A stretch of 64,000 nt of DNA, taken from Caldifarciminota bacterium. GTDB lineage: Bacteria > Hydrothermota > UBA3073 > JACQXS01 > JAGMCI01. The position numbers and the translations under genes are program-made. This document shows positions 24,456 through 33,359 of this stretch, piece by piece. The notes below the pieces were generated by a model. The model made no database searches, was not told the DNA's origin, and saw only the letters and a list, made by a program, of their open reading frames with translations. The stretch lies in assembly GCA_023129325.1 (NCBI GenBank), contig JAGMCI010000042.1, positions 17,136 through 81,135 of the forward strand. The letters are read 5' to 3'. Every line of letters starts with the position of its first letter. Within the stretch, counting starts at the first letter, position 1.

Positions 24456-26141
24456 TTAATGATTTAATATTTTAATTATTTCTTCAACTACTTTCTCTTT
24501 TTTTATTTTTTTTCTTTGCTCTTTACCTCTGAACTTAATTTCCACATTTCCTTTTTTAAGTTCGCGTTCGCCGACTATTATTTGCAATGGTATTCCTATC
24601 AGGTCGGCATCCTTAAACTTAACTCCTGCACTCTCAAGCCTATCATCTATTAGCACTTCAGTTTTTAGCTTCAGGTTTTTATATATTAACTCTGCTGTCT
24701 CTTGCACTTCACGAACACTTATATTCAAGGAAAGTATAAGCACTTTATAAGGTGCCACTTCCAATGGCCATATTATTCCATTTTTATCGTGATATGTTTC
24801 AATTATACTTGTCATAATTCTCTCGGGACCGATTCCGTAGCTTCCCATAATAATGGGTTTTCTTTTTCCTTTTTTGTCAATGAAAAAAGCATCCATTGCT
24901 TCTGAATATTTAGTACCTAAATTAAAAATATGTGCTATTTCAATAGCATTTTTGAAAAATAAAGGCTCCTTACATTTAATACATCTATCTCCTTCTTTTA
25001 CCAATCTGATGTCTAAATACTTTTTCACTTTAACATCTCTTTCCAGATTGACACCTTTCAAGTGATAAAAAGTTTTGTTTGCCCCCGTTATAAGTCCTTT
25101 TTTTCCTTTAAGCACTTTATCTGCAATAACCTCCACATTTAAGCCTATAGGACCTACATATCCAGGTTCTACTCCTGTAATTTCTTTAATCTCATCGGGA
25201 GTGGCTACTCTTGTATTTCCTATTTTCTGGATTTTTTCGTCACTTAATTCATGTTCTCCATCAAGAAGAAGAAATATGGGTTTTTCTTCCATTATGTAAA
25301 GCAGACTTTTCATAAACTTACTCTTAGGCATTTTCAAGAATTTAGAAACTTCCTCTACGGTTCCTTCAACTGGTGTATGTATTTCTGATAATGGCTCATC
25401 TTTAAAATTTGGTAATTTATTCTCTGAATCTGCTATCTGCAAATTTGCTTTATACCCGCATTTCTCACAAATAACAATCTTATCTTCCCCATTTTCCGAT
25501 ATAACCATAAATTCTTCTGACAAACTGCCCCCCATAAGTCCACTTGATGCTGCAACAATCACGAAGTCAAGTCCGCATCTCTTGAATATGTTAATATATG
25601 CATCTCGGTGCAATTTGTAACTTTTTTTAAATCCATTTTCATCTGCATCAAATGAATATGAATCTTTCATAATAAATTGTCTTAGTCTCTCTAATCCACT
25701 TCGGGGTCTTAATTCATCTCTAAACTTTATTTGAATTTGATACCATATTTGTGGAAGGTGTTTGTAAGATATTATTTCATCCGATGCAATTTTTGTTATT
25801 ATTTCTTCATGAGTAGGAGCAAGGCACATATCTCGGTTTTTCCTATCTTTAAGTTTAAACATCTCCTGGCCGTACTCCTCCCAGCGTCCTGTCTCTTGCC
25901 AGAGAGACCTGGGTGTCAAAGCTGGTAAAAAAAGTTCCTGTGCCTCTATACAATTCATTTCTTCTCTAATAGTATCTATTATTTTTGAAATCACTCGCCA
26001 CCCAAGGGGGAGATAAGAATAAATTCCACTAACTAATGGCCTTACGAGTCCTGCCTTAATAGATAAAGCATGACTGATGCTTTTTGCGACCTTTGGTGTC
26101 TCTCTCAAAGTAGGAATAAAACTTTTACTCCATCTCATCAA
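24456..26141 (-). CDS. proS: Prolyl-tRNA synthetase (bacterial type)
   Basis: A class II synthetase of 561 residues. Motif 2 region FRDELRPRSGLERLRQF, the ProX/INS editing insertion (about 240-385, LLLDGEHELSDEK and GYVGPIGL) and motif 3 GSYGIGPERIM are all present, so it is the bacterial-type enzyme with an editing domain. The start is at 26141 (MM; the second ATG is equally possible). A stem-loop followed by T residues separates it from the upstream membrane protein gene. Confidence 0.97.
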   Translation of the reverse strand: MMRWSKSFIPTLRETPKVAKSISHALSIKAGLVRPLVSGIYSYLPLGWRVISKIIDTIREEMNCIEAQELFLPALTPRSLWQETGRWEEYGQEMFKLKDRKNRDMCLAPTHEEIITKIASDEIISYKHLPQIWYQIQIKFRDELRPRSGLERLRQFIMKDSYSFDADENGFKKSYKLHRDAYINIFKRCGLDFVIVAASSGLMGGSLSEEFMVISENGEDKIVICEKCGYKANLQIADSENKLPNFKDEPLSEIHTPVEGTVEEVSKFLKMPKSKFMKSLLYIMEEKPIFLLLDGEHELSDEKIQKIGNTRVATPDEIKEITGVEPGYVGPIGLNVEVIADKVLKGKKGLITGANKTFYHLKGVNLERDVKVKKYLDIRLVKEGDRCIKCKEPLFFKNAIEIAHIFNLGTKYSEAMDAFFIDKKGKRKPIIMGSYGIGPERIMTSIIETYHDKNGIIWPLEVAPYKVLILSLNISVREVQETAELIYKNLKLKTEVLIDDRLESAGVKFKDADLIGIPLQIIVGERELKKGNVEIKFRGKEQRKKIKKEKVVEEIIKILNH

Positions 26142-26153
26142 GTCACCTTTTAT

Positions 26154-26200
26154 AAAAAAACCTGGGGCTTTGCCTCCGCATCACAAACCCCAGGTTTTTT
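26154..26200 (-). terminator. Rho-independent terminator, likely active in both directions
   Basis: The stem ACCTGGGGCTTTG / CACAAACCCCAGGT has a short loop, with A7 on the left and T6 on the right. On the minus strand the stem is followed by TTTTTTT. It ends the membrane-protein gene just before proS. Confidence 0.85.
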
Positions 26201-26205
26201 AGTAC

Positions 26206-27429
26206 TTATTCCTTTTTTTCTTCCTTTTCTTTTACTTTTTTCTCTGTAGTGGGTTCTTTTTCTGCTTTCTTCTTGGCTGGCTTTTCCTCTTTTTTCTCTT
26301 CAACGGGCTCTTCTACTTTTTCTTCTTCAAATTCCTCTTCCTTTTTCTCAAGGAGATTTTTTTCATCTTTTATCTTTACAAGCACAGTATATATAAGACT
26401 CTGTCCAGCTCCCCAAACACTAATTCCATAAGCAATAACAAAGAAGGCAATAAAATAGAATCCCAAACCTATCAAGAAGCTTCCTGCCCATTCTGCCCAA
26501 TTAACTGGCATCCAAGTCTGAGGATAAAGCATAACTGGGGTTACTCGCCCAACCACAGACTCAAGCCATTGGATAGGTGGACAAGAGGGAAGATACCATA
26601 AACCATTATTCCATATTGTTTGCCACCATGAATGGGCTCCTCCTTCTATCATTCTTGTTCCAGCCCAAAATCCTGCAGCCCAATGAAAGAGAACAAGACT
26701 CTTTTTAATGAGCCATCCAAATACCCACACTCCAGCAAAGCTACAAAACCCCACAAATATCTCCCAAAGAGTTAATCTCCAAGTTTGGTCATTCAAGCAA
26801 CTAAATAATTCAAAAAGAGTATCAAAAGTATCCGATTCTGTGGTAGTTCCGATTGCTGGAGATAAAAAGAAAGAAATTATGAAAATGATTGCAAGGTAAA
26901 TTACAAATAAGGCTCCGAGCGCCACAGGTATAAAGAATATCCCTGCCAACAACTGTCCAGCATAAGGTATTCTACCAATCAATCCGCACACAAAGCCAAC
27001 AAATATGAGAGCAGCAATAAAAATTGCCAGAGTTACAGGAGAAAGAATTATAGATTTCCATTGTTTTAGTGAGTATTTCAGTGCATCTGTAACCTCATAG
27101 AATTCATCTCCTCTCAATTGTTCAAAAGTTAACTTTGATATAGCCCCAATTGAAAGTAGATTCATAGCAATAAAAAATACTATACCGAATGCCCAGCATA
27201 TCCAGCCCCACCATATAAGATGTGTCTCACCTATGATTGGAACCGGGATGTATTTAAAAGCTCCCCAAACATCTTTCCATACCCAATCAGGTGATGAGAC
27301 ATAAGCAAAATAACTCATCACAGAGTATAGAATAGTTCCTATAAGAAGGCCCAGGAATCCAATCCATATCTTTTTGGCTGAAAACCCGAGTCTTGGAGCT
27401 CTAACAACATCTGCGAAGTTAAAATGCAT
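26206..27429 (-). CDS. Polytopic membrane protein with lysine/glutamate-rich tail, function unknown
   Basis: The 407-residue protein has about six to seven hydrophobic helices (for example near residues 22-45, 70-93, 128-155, 160-195, 215-240 and 318-345). A cytoplasmic-looking tail (about 355-407) is made almost only of K, E and a few P, such as EEEKVEEPVEEKKEEK. I do not recognise the family. Tryptophan is frequent in the loops (WVWKDVW, WWGWICW). AGGAGG lies 5 bases before ATG and a terminator follows, so it is a single-gene unit. Confidence 0.7.
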   Translation of the reverse strand: MHFNFADVVRAPRLGFSAKKIWIGFLGLLIGTILYSVMSYFAYVSSPDWVWKDVWGAFKYIPVPIIGETHLIWWGWICWAFGIVFFIAMNLLSIGAISKLTFEQLRGDEFYEVTDALKYSLKQWKSIILSPVTLAIFIAALIFVGFVCGLIGRIPYAGQLLAGIFFIPVALGALFVIYLAIIFIISFFLSPAIGTTTESDTFDTLFELFSCLNDQTWRLTLWEIFVGFCSFAGVWVFGWLIKKSLVLFHWAAGFWAGTRMIEGGAHSWWQTIWNNGLWYLPSCPPIQWLESVVGRVTPVMLYPQTWMPVNWAEWAGSFLIGLGFYFIAFFVIAYGISVWGAGQSLIYTVLVKIKDEKNLLEKKEEEFEEEKVEEPVEEKKEEKPAKKKAEKEPTTEKKVKEKEEKKE

Positions 27430-27482
27430 AATTCCTCCTTTTTATGAATGTAGGAGCAATTTGCAAAAATTGCCCAAACAAT

Positions 27483-28493
27483 TCACCATAAGTTCATCAC
27501 TTCTTTTACTTCTTTTAAGGTTTTTCCCGCTTCTTTTTTGGCCCTTATTGAACCTTCTTTTAATATCTCATCTATATTTTTATCTTTCAATTTAACACAT
27601 TGCTCTCTGTATGGAGCAAGAGTCTTATTTATAAGTTTTATGGCTTCTTCCTTACAACTCACACATCCAATCTTCCCTTTTATACAGTCTTTCCTTATTT
27701 CTTCACTTTTTTGTGAGTTTATAAGTTTATGATAAGCAAATACAACACATCCATTGGGATGTCCAACATCTTCCTTGTGTATCTTTGTGGGGTCAGTAAA
27801 TGCACGCATTACTTTTTCTCTAATTCCCTCTAATTTTTCATCTACCAAAATTGCATTATTCAACGACTTAGACATCTTACGTCCATCAATTCCTGGAATT
27901 TTAGGGAACTTTGTGAGCAAGGAGATAGGTTCAGGAAATACATGTCCATAAATGGAATTAAATCTGCGTGCAATTTGTCTTGTGAGTTCAACATGTGCTA
28001 ATTGGTCCTCTCCAACAGGAACCGCATCTGCCTTATAAGCAAGTATATCTGCAGCTTGAAGGACAGGATAACCTAAAAGGCCATAATTTATCTTACCTTG
28101 TAATTTTAGATCTTTCACTTGTTCTTTGAGTGTTGGATTCCGTTCTAACCAAGATACAGGGGTAATCATTGAGAAAAGCAGATGGAGTTCAGTATGTTCA
28201 AGCACTCTTGATTGGACAAATATAGTGGATTTTTCAGGAGAAATACCACAAGCAATCCAGTTAGCCGCCATTTCTCTCACTCTTTCTTTCATCCCTTCAG
28301 TATGATTATAACTTGTGGTAAGGGCATGTAAGTCAGCAATTTCATAAAAGCACTCATGAGTCTCTTGTAATTTAACCCAATTTGTAAGTGCCCCAAATAA
28401 AATTCCAATGTGAATCTTGCCAGTAGCTCTATCACCAGATAAGACCCTCTGGCGGACTACTCTCTTTTTCACCTTAGTAACATGCTTTTCCAT
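27483..28493 (-). CDS. trpS: Tryptophanyl-tRNA synthetase with a probable [4Fe-4S] motif
   Basis: A class I synthetase with GKIHIG at 25-30 (HIGH motif) and KMSKS at 206-210. The 336-residue length is normal. The C-terminal anticodon-binding half has C249, C270, C277 and C280, i.e. C-x20-C-x6-C-x2-C, close to the C-x22-C-x6-C-x2-C motif that binds a [4Fe-4S] cluster in Thermotoga maritima TrpRS. There is no Shine-Dalgarno; the start codon lies inside a small upstream ORF (28469-28600), suggesting coupled translation. Confidence 0.95.
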   Translation of the reverse strand: MEKHVTKVKKRVVRQRVLSGDRATGKIHIGILFGALTNWVKLQETHECFYEIADLHALTTSYNHTEGMKERVREMAANWIACGISPEKSTIFVQSRVLEHTELHLLFSMITPVSWLERNPTLKEQVKDLKLQGKINYGLLGYPVLQAADILAYKADAVPVGEDQLAHVELTRQIARRFNSIYGHVFPEPISLLTKFPKIPGIDGRKMSKSLNNAILVDEKLEGIREKVMRAFTDPTKIHKEDVGHPNGCVVFAYHKLINSQKSEEIRKDCIKGKIGCVSCKEEAIKLINKTLAPYREQCVKLKDKNIDEILKEGSIRAKKEAGKTLKEVKEVMNLW

Positions 28494-28600
28494 AATTTAA
28501 CAACGAATAAAAGGATTCCTATAAAAAGGACAAAAAGTAAAATTAAAGGCCATAAAGATAATTTAATTTCACGTTTAGAAAAAAACTTTCTTTCAAACAT
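28469..28600 (-). CDS. Small single-pass membrane protein (43 residues), leaderless, upstream of trpS
   Basis: ATG 28600 to TGA 28469. The product has a basic start (MFERKFFSKREIK) and one hydrophobic helix (about residues 16-36, LWPLILLFVLFIGILLF). The promoter TTGACA, 17 bp, TAGAGT ends 6 nt before this ATG, so the mRNA would start at the start codon. It overlaps trpS by 25 bp in another frame. The function is unknown; it could serve only to carry ribosomes to trpS. The promoter placement is the main evidence. Confidence 0.55.
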   Translation of the reverse strand: MFERKFFSKREIKLSLWPLILLFVLFIGILLFVVKLWKSMLLR

Positions 28601-28606
28601 TGAAAT

Positions 28607-28635
28607 ACTCTACTACCTAAATATAAATTTGTCAA
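28607..28635 (-). promoter_or_regulatory. Promoter of small ORF-trpS
   Basis: Minus strand TTGACA (28635-28630), 17 bp, TAGAGT (28612-28607), with 6 nt to ATG 28600. Confidence 0.75.
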
Positions 28636-28734
28636 GTTTTTTTTTAGCTTGTTTGGTAAAAAATAAAATATACGAAAAATATGAGAAGAAAGGTTAATAG
28701 GAACTCTGTTTACTAAAAATAATCTTAAAGAGAA

Positions 28735-28819
28735 TGCCGGGGAGGGGATTTGAACCCCTACACCCACAAGGAGCGCTAGCCCCTCAAGCTAGTGCGTCTA
28801 CCAGTTCCGCCACCCCGGC
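28735..28819 (-). tRNA. tRNA-Leu (anticodon GAG)
   Basis: The acceptor stem GCCGGGG pairs with CCCCGGC, with discriminator A at 28735. The anticodon stem CTAGC/GCTAG encloses loop TTGAGGG, giving GAG. A long variable arm and the T-loop GGTTCAAATCC are present, as expected for class II tRNA-Leu. The 3-prime CCA is not encoded, so it must be added by the CCA enzyme. The gene lies between coaE and the trpS promoter. Confidence 0.95.
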
Positions 28820-28830
28820 AACTTAAATTT

Positions 28831-28859
28831 AATATATAATAAAACTTATTGTATGTCAA
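28831..28859 (-). promoter_or_regulatory. Promoter of tRNA-Leu
   Basis: Minus strand TTGACA (28859-28854), 17 bp, TATATT (28836-28831). The -35 box lies inside the last codons of coaE. The start point would be about 5 nt before the mature tRNA end. Confidence 0.75.
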
Positions 28860-29421
28860 GTTTTTCAAGAATATCTTTGAACTTTTTTTTAAAACTTTCT
28901 ATGTCATCATTATTTTCAATTATGAAATTTGGCGATTTTAATCCATCAGGTAATTGAGATTTTACTATGAATTTGATTTCTTTTTGTGTATAACCTGAGT
29001 TCAATAATCTTTTTAATCTTTTTTCATAACTTGAAGTTACAAGAATAATTTTATCAAACCAACTTTCTATTCCCCATTCATAAATCAAGGCACAGTCAAT
29101 AACTAACATTTTATTTGCACGATGCAATACCATTCTTTTCTTTAATTCCTTTACAAGCGATGCCTGAATTATAGAGTCAAACAATTTCTTTTTATCGGGG
29201 TAACTAAATACTAATTTCCCAAGTTTTTTACGGTCAATTTCGCTCCGCCTCTGGCGGATTAATATTTTATCGCCAAAAGCTTTAATTAATTCAGTTCTCT
29301 TTTTCTCCAATGCTTTCCAACCAAGTTTATCCACATCTATAATTTCAGCACCTTGTTCTTTAAAAAAAGAAACTAAAGTCGATTTCCCAACTCCAATTCC
29401 TCCTGTTATCCCAATTATCAT
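28846..29421 (-). CDS. coaE: Dephospho-CoA kinase
   Basis: The last step of CoA synthesis, phosphorylating the ribose 3-prime hydroxyl of dephospho-CoA. The P-loop GITGGIGVGKS lies at the N-terminus (residues 4-14 from ATG 29421), followed by the DVDKLGW and CALIYEWGIESWFD segments typical of CoaE. I prefer ATG 29421 because the P-loop then starts at the usual distance; an in-frame start at 29445 adds eight residues. A CCGCCTCTGGCGG palindrome (29244-29259) inserts QRRS-type residues in the middle. It follows polA, a common bacterial arrangement. Confidence 0.93.
   Translation of the reverse strand: MIIGITGGIGVGKSTLVSFFKEQGAEIIDVDKLGWKALEKKRTELIKAFGDKILIRQRRSEIDRKKLGKLVFSYPDKKKLFDSIIQASLVKELKKRMVLHRANKMLVIDCALIYEWGIESWFDKIILVTSSYEKRLKRLLNSGYTQKEIKFIVKSQLPDGLKSPNFIIENNDDIESFKKKFKDILEKLDIQ
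29244..29259. repeat. TCCGCCTCTGGCGGA palindrome in coaE
   Basis: Same CCGCCTNNGGCGG core as at 10849, 16951 and 17043. In frame. Confidence 0.75.
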
Positions 29422-29462
29422 AAGAAATACTAAATAAGGAATCAAGGAGTCAGGAAAAACTC

Positions 29463-29494
29463 GAATCCTTGAACCCTTGAACCCTTGAACCCTA
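29463..29494. repeat. Direct repeat CTTGAACC in polA-coaE spacer
   Basis: Three consecutive CTTGAACCC-type units, preceded by a related ATCCTTGAA. The spacer is otherwise featureless. Confidence 0.7.
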
Positions 29495-29511
29495 TTTTAA
29501 TTATAATTTTA

Positions 29512-32142
29512 TTAATGGGCTTTATACCAATTTTTACCTATTCCGATATCTACCACAACCGGAACTTCAAGTTTTAAAGCATGTTCCATTTCATCTCTTA
29601 TTATTTTTTTTATCCTATCAATTTCTTTTTCAAAAACTTCAAAAACAAGTTCATCGTGGACTTGAATTATCATATTTGATTTAAAATCTTTAATATGTTC
29701 ATAAATCCTTATCATTGCAATTTTTATCATATCAGCGGCTGAACCCTGAATGGGGGCATTTATAGCCACACGCTCCTCAAATTCTCTTACATTAGCATTG
29801 GAAGAATTAATCCCCTTAAGCCATCTTTTTCTTCCCAGCAAAGTTTCTACATAACCATCTTGATGTGCTTTTTCTAATTTTTGGTTTATCCATTGTTTGA
29901 CACCAGGATACATAAGGAAATAGGATGCTATAAAATTACTTGCTTTTTCAACGCTAATTTTAAGCCGTTGCGATAATCCATAAGGACCCATTCCGTAAAC
30001 AATTCCAAAATTTACTACCTTAGCTTTATTCCGCTCCACAGAAGTCACACGGGATCTTGAAATACCAAAGATTAAACCTGCTGTTTTTGTATGTATATCT
30101 TCATTATGATTAAAAGCTTTTATAAGAGCGGAATCTTTAGATAGTGATGCTAATATTCTAAGTTCTATTTGAGAATAATCAGCTGATAAAATATAATAAT
30201 TAGGAGGAGCAATAAATCCTTTCCTTATTTCTCTTTTTGGAATATTTTGTAAATTTGGATTAGTAGATGATAATCTTCCAGTTGCTACCACAGTTTGTTC
30301 CCATTTAGTATGTATTCTGGATTTGGAATCTTTTAACTTTGGGATAGCATCAAGGTAAGTGGACTTCAATTTAAAAAGTTCACGGTATTCAAGAACTTTT
30401 TTGGGAACATCGTAATTCTGAGATAGTTCTTCAAGAACTCTCTGGTCAGTAGAATAACCAGTTTTAGTTCGTCTTGACTTAGGAAGTTTAAGTTTGTCAA
30501 AAAGAATGTGCCCAATTTGCTTTGGAGACCTTAAATTAAACTCCTCTCCAGTAAGTGAATAAATTTCTGTCTCAATCTTTTTAAGTCTCACGGCTAATTT
30601 ATTTGATTCGGTTTTAAAATAATTACTATCTATAAGAACACCTGTTTTTTCCATTTCAGAAAGAACTCTTGCCAGAGGAGATTCAACTTCCCGAAAGAGT
30701 TTGCAAAACTTATTTTTTTCTAATTCATCTCTTAAGACTTTATAAAGACTATAACTTGCACTTGCTCTTTCTTTAAGGTAAATAGCAATTTCTGACTCGG
30801 AAAGTTCCTTTTTCTCATCAAATTCTGAAAGTGGGACTCCAAGCCATACAATAGATAAATTATCAATTGAATGGTTTTTTATTTCTGGTTTTAGTAAGTA
30901 AGATGCTAAACTAAGGTCAAAAACATTTTGACAATCAAATTTTTTAAATAGACCCTTGGAATCAGAAACAATCTTTTGAATTGATGAATTATTCATTAGC
31001 GATCGCAGGAGTGTATTGCTATACGCTCCTACCTGAAAGACAAATGCTTTGCTTTTTTCATTAGAGAAAGCGAAATAAGAATCATAAAAAGCTATACTTA
31101 CTGTTTTTTTTATTGCCTTTAAGAAATCAGTTAAATTAGTCTCAAACGCACGATTTGAAATCGTGCCTACAACATTTTGATAGAGTGAGGGCTTTGAGAA
31201 CAATGGAGTATTTTCTTTACCCGCCTGCTCGCCTCGCTGAAGCTTCTGCCCGCCTTGACTCGTGGGCGAGGCAGGTAAAGCGGGCTGTCCATCGGGCAGG
31301 GAAGCAAATTTTTTTATCAATGAAAAGAATTCAAGTTCTTTTAAAATTGAAAAAAGAGAATCTCTATCAATTTTACCTATTTTCAGAGCATTTAGTTTAA
31401 GCTTAACATTTACTTTTGTTTGAATCGTAGTAAGTTTTTTTGAAAGTAAAGCTTGTTCCTTAAATTTTTCAAGAGTATCCTTTAATTTTTCATTCTTGAT
31501 TTCAGAAGAGTTATTAAATATCTTATCTAAATCACCAAATTGAGTAATTAGATTAATTGCTGTCTTGGGACCTATTCCCGGAACACCTGGAATGTTATCT
31601 ATTGTATCTCCAGTTAAAGCAAGAAAATCCGGAACAAAAGATGCAGGAATACCAAGTTTATCCTTGGCATGAACAAACTTAAAATCACGGGACCTAAAAA
31701 TTTTTATATCATTTGATTCAAGCTGAAGAAAATCTTTATCATCAGAAAAAACTATTGCCTCAAATCCCTGCGATTCTGCTAATTTTGCCACTGTTCCTAT
31801 TACATCGTCAGCTTCAACTCCCTCTTGCTCAATCACTTTTATACCTAAATGTTTAACAATTTCTTTAATTATAGGCAACTGAGACTTTAATTCAGACGGC
31901 ATCTTTGAACGCGTTGCTTTATATTCTTTAAATTGCTTATGCCGAAAAGTTGGACCTTCAGTATCAAATGATACAAGCATATATTCAGGTTTTTTCTCAT
32001 TTAAGAGCTTAAGCAAAGAATTTACAAATCCAAATACAGCCGATGTATTTTCTCCTTTTGAATTGCGAAGTGGATTTCTCATAAAAGCAAAAAAAGAACG
32101 ATAAACAAGTGAACTGCCATCAATAAGCCATAAAGTATTCAT
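29512..32142 (-). CDS. polA: DNA polymerase I
   Basis: Residues 1-275 are the 5-prime nuclease (LIDGSSLVYRSFFAF, EADDVIGT, a helix-hairpin-helix GVPGIGPKTA). The middle part corresponds to the 3'-5' exonuclease fold but lacks the acidic catalytic residues (FYDSYFAFS in place of D-x-E), so proofreading is probably absent. The polymerase has motif A ADYSQIELRIL, motif B KAKVVNFGIVYGM and motif C QVHDELVFEV. The 876-residue length includes three in-frame repeat insertions, at about residues 281-309, 326-332 and 371-379, all in or around the inactive exonuclease domain. The start overlaps the DUF763 gene (ATGA). Confidence 0.97.
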   Translation of the reverse strand: MNTLWLIDGSSLVYRSFFAFMRNPLRNSKGENTSAVFGFVNSLLKLLNEKKPEYMLVSFDTEGPTFRHKQFKEYKATRSKMPSELKSQLPIIKEIVKHLGIKVIEQEGVEADDVIGTVAKLAESQGFEAIVFSDDKDFLQLESNDIKIFRSRDFKFVHAKDKLGIPASFVPDFLALTGDTIDNIPGVPGIGPKTAINLITQFGDLDKIFNNSSEIKNEKLKDTLEKFKEQALLSKKLTTIQTKVNVKLKLNALKIGKIDRDSLFSILKELEFFSLIKKFASLPDGQPALPASPTSQGGQKLQRGEQAGKENTPLFSKPSLYQNVVGTISNRAFETNLTDFLKAIKKTVSIAFYDSYFAFSNEKSKAFVFQVGAYSNTLLRSLMNNSSIQKIVSDSKGLFKKFDCQNVFDLSLASYLLKPEIKNHSIDNLSIVWLGVPLSEFDEKKELSESEIAIYLKERASASYSLYKVLRDELEKNKFCKLFREVESPLARVLSEMEKTGVLIDSNYFKTESNKLAVRLKKIETEIYSLTGEEFNLRSPKQIGHILFDKLKLPKSRRTKTGYSTDQRVLEELSQNYDVPKKVLEYRELFKLKSTYLDAIPKLKDSKSRIHTKWEQTVVATGRLSSTNPNLQNIPKREIRKGFIAPPNYYILSADYSQIELRILASLSKDSALIKAFNHNEDIHTKTAGLIFGISRSRVTSVERNKAKVVNFGIVYGMGPYGLSQRLKISVEKASNFIASYFLMYPGVKQWINQKLEKAHQDGYVETLLGRKRWLKGINSSNANVREFEERVAINAPIQGSAADMIKIAMIRIYEHIKDFKSNMIIQVHDELVFEVFEKEIDRIKKIIRDEMEHALKLEVPVVVDIGIGKNWYKAH
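31007..31030. repeat. Palindromic element 3 in polA
   Basis: AGGAGTGTATTG then CTATACGCTCCT, a degenerate member of the GTAGGGGCGTATTG family. Translated as VGAYSNTLL. Confidence 0.8.
31148..31170. repeat. Palindromic element 2 in polA
   Basis: GCACGATTTGAAATCGTGC followed by CTAC; a perfect outer dyad GCACGATTT/AAATCGTGC. Confidence 0.8.
31218..31302. repeat. Large compound repeat in polA
   Basis: About 85 bp containing CCCGCCTGCTCGCCTCGCTG, CGCCTTGACTCGTGGGCGAG and CTGTCCATCGGGCAGG. It encodes about 29 residues (LPDGQPALPASPTSQGGQ region). Parts recur in ricT, dnaG and the spacer at 52480. Confidence 0.8.
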
Positions 32143-33227
32143 AATTTAAATTCTAAATTATTTAAACGATGAAGGGCATTAAGTTTTTCACGCTGCCCAA
32201 TTTTTGCCCGAGATATAGCTCGTTCTAAAACTGCGATAGTTTGCTCATAATTATTTTTATCTACTGGATAAGGATATCCATCTTTACCTCCATGGGCAAA
32301 ACTAAATCGTGCTGGGTCTTTAAAGCTTGGAGATTTACCATATATAACTTCACTTGCCAATGAAAGAGCCCTTATGGTCTTTGGCCCAACTCCCTTGAGA
32401 CCCAATAAAGTCTCAAAATTTTCCGGCTGTCTCTCATAAGTCTTTTCAAAAATCCGATAGAGTCTATCAGGGTTTATATCTGAAAGAAGAATTTCATGTC
32501 TTGAAGGGAAATTTAAACTTTGTATCTTCTTAAGTTCACGAACAAATTTATCCGGTTTTTCTTTGGAGAGCTTGGTTGCCATTTCCCGATTAGCTTTATG
32601 CCCTTTAGCTACGGTATTTAAGACAAGCTCTTCTATATGAGTAGCTGAAATAGCATTATGAGGGTCACTAACAAATGAGACAGGAACTTCAGGGTTTTTA
32701 GTAAACCAGTGATAGCGTCTTGCAAATCTGGTCTCTAAATTCATTCCCTGCTGAACAACTGCCCATTCACCATTCTTAGTAAAAAAGAAAGTATGATGAT
32801 AAATTTGATACCCATCCTGAAGTCCTGAAGAATCAACTTTAGCAGACATCCTTGAAGCATACATAAGTGACTCTGGATTTACATTTATAAATTTACTCTT
32901 TTGCTCTATTTCTTGGGGTGTCTTCCTTGAAGTTTTACCCTTTCCGCCTGCGACAAAGAGACCAATTTCAGATTCAATTCCCTTTACTCCCTCCTTTAAG
33001 GCACCGCATACAGTTGTAGTTACGCCTGAAGAATGCCAATCAAAGCCAAGTAAGGCACCAAAAGATTGAAACCAAAAAGGAGAAGATATTTTTTTTAAAA
33101 ATTCAACTGCTCCAAACTCATCAACAATTATTATAGTAATCTCACGCGCTAACTTTCGCATCTTGTCAAAAAGCCAGCGAGGTGCTTTTCCATAATGCAA
33201 AGGCAAATTAGCCACTCCAGTCCTCAT
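32139..33227 (-). CDS. DUF763 family protein
   Basis: A 362-residue protein matching the DUF763 pattern found mainly in archaea and thermophilic bacteria: N-terminal MRTGVANLPLHYGKAP, FWFQSFGALLGFDWHSSG, the QGMN-containing DGYQIYHHTFF region, and a helix-hairpin-helix LLGLKGVGPKTIRALSL near residue 285. The HhH suggests DNA binding, but no enzymatic activity is established for the family. It is directly upstream of polA (4-bp overlap), so a link to replication or repair is plausible. Confidence 0.88.
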   Translation of the reverse strand: MRTGVANLPLHYGKAPRWLFDKMRKLAREITIIIVDEFGAVEFLKKISSPFWFQSFGALLGFDWHSSGVTTTVCGALKEGVKGIESEIGLFVAGGKGKTSRKTPQEIEQKSKFINVNPESLMYASRMSAKVDSSGLQDGYQIYHHTFFFTKNGEWAVVQQGMNLETRFARRYHWFTKNPEVPVSFVSDPHNAISATHIEELVLNTVAKGHKANREMATKLSKEKPDKFVRELKKIQSLNFPSRHEILLSDINPDRLYRIFEKTYERQPENFETLLGLKGVGPKTIRALSLASEVIYGKSPSFKDPARFSFAHGGKDGYPYPVDKNNYEQTIAVLERAISRAKIGQREKLNALHRLNNLEFKL

Positions 33228-33359
33228 TTTTCTCCGCGCTCTCTGCGGTTCATTTTGGCATTTTTACCTGCCTGTCGTCCATTAGCTAACGGACTCTATT
33301 AGACAGAACAGCAACTTATCTCTCTTGTGGAAATCTTGTGCCAATCTGTGGTTACTTAT
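33228..33359. repeat. Spacer between accC and DUF763 with repeat words
   Basis: Contains CTCTGCGGTTC, CCTGCCTGTCGTCCATTAGCTAACGG (part palindrome TTAGCTAA) and CTTGTGCCAATCTGTGG-type words. No gene or promoter is clear. Confidence 0.5.

Noticed and set aside
28543-28767. 74-codon ORF running from the tRNA-Leu gene toward trpS
   Set aside because: It starts inside the tRNA and is replaced by the better-supported leaderless 43-codon ORF.
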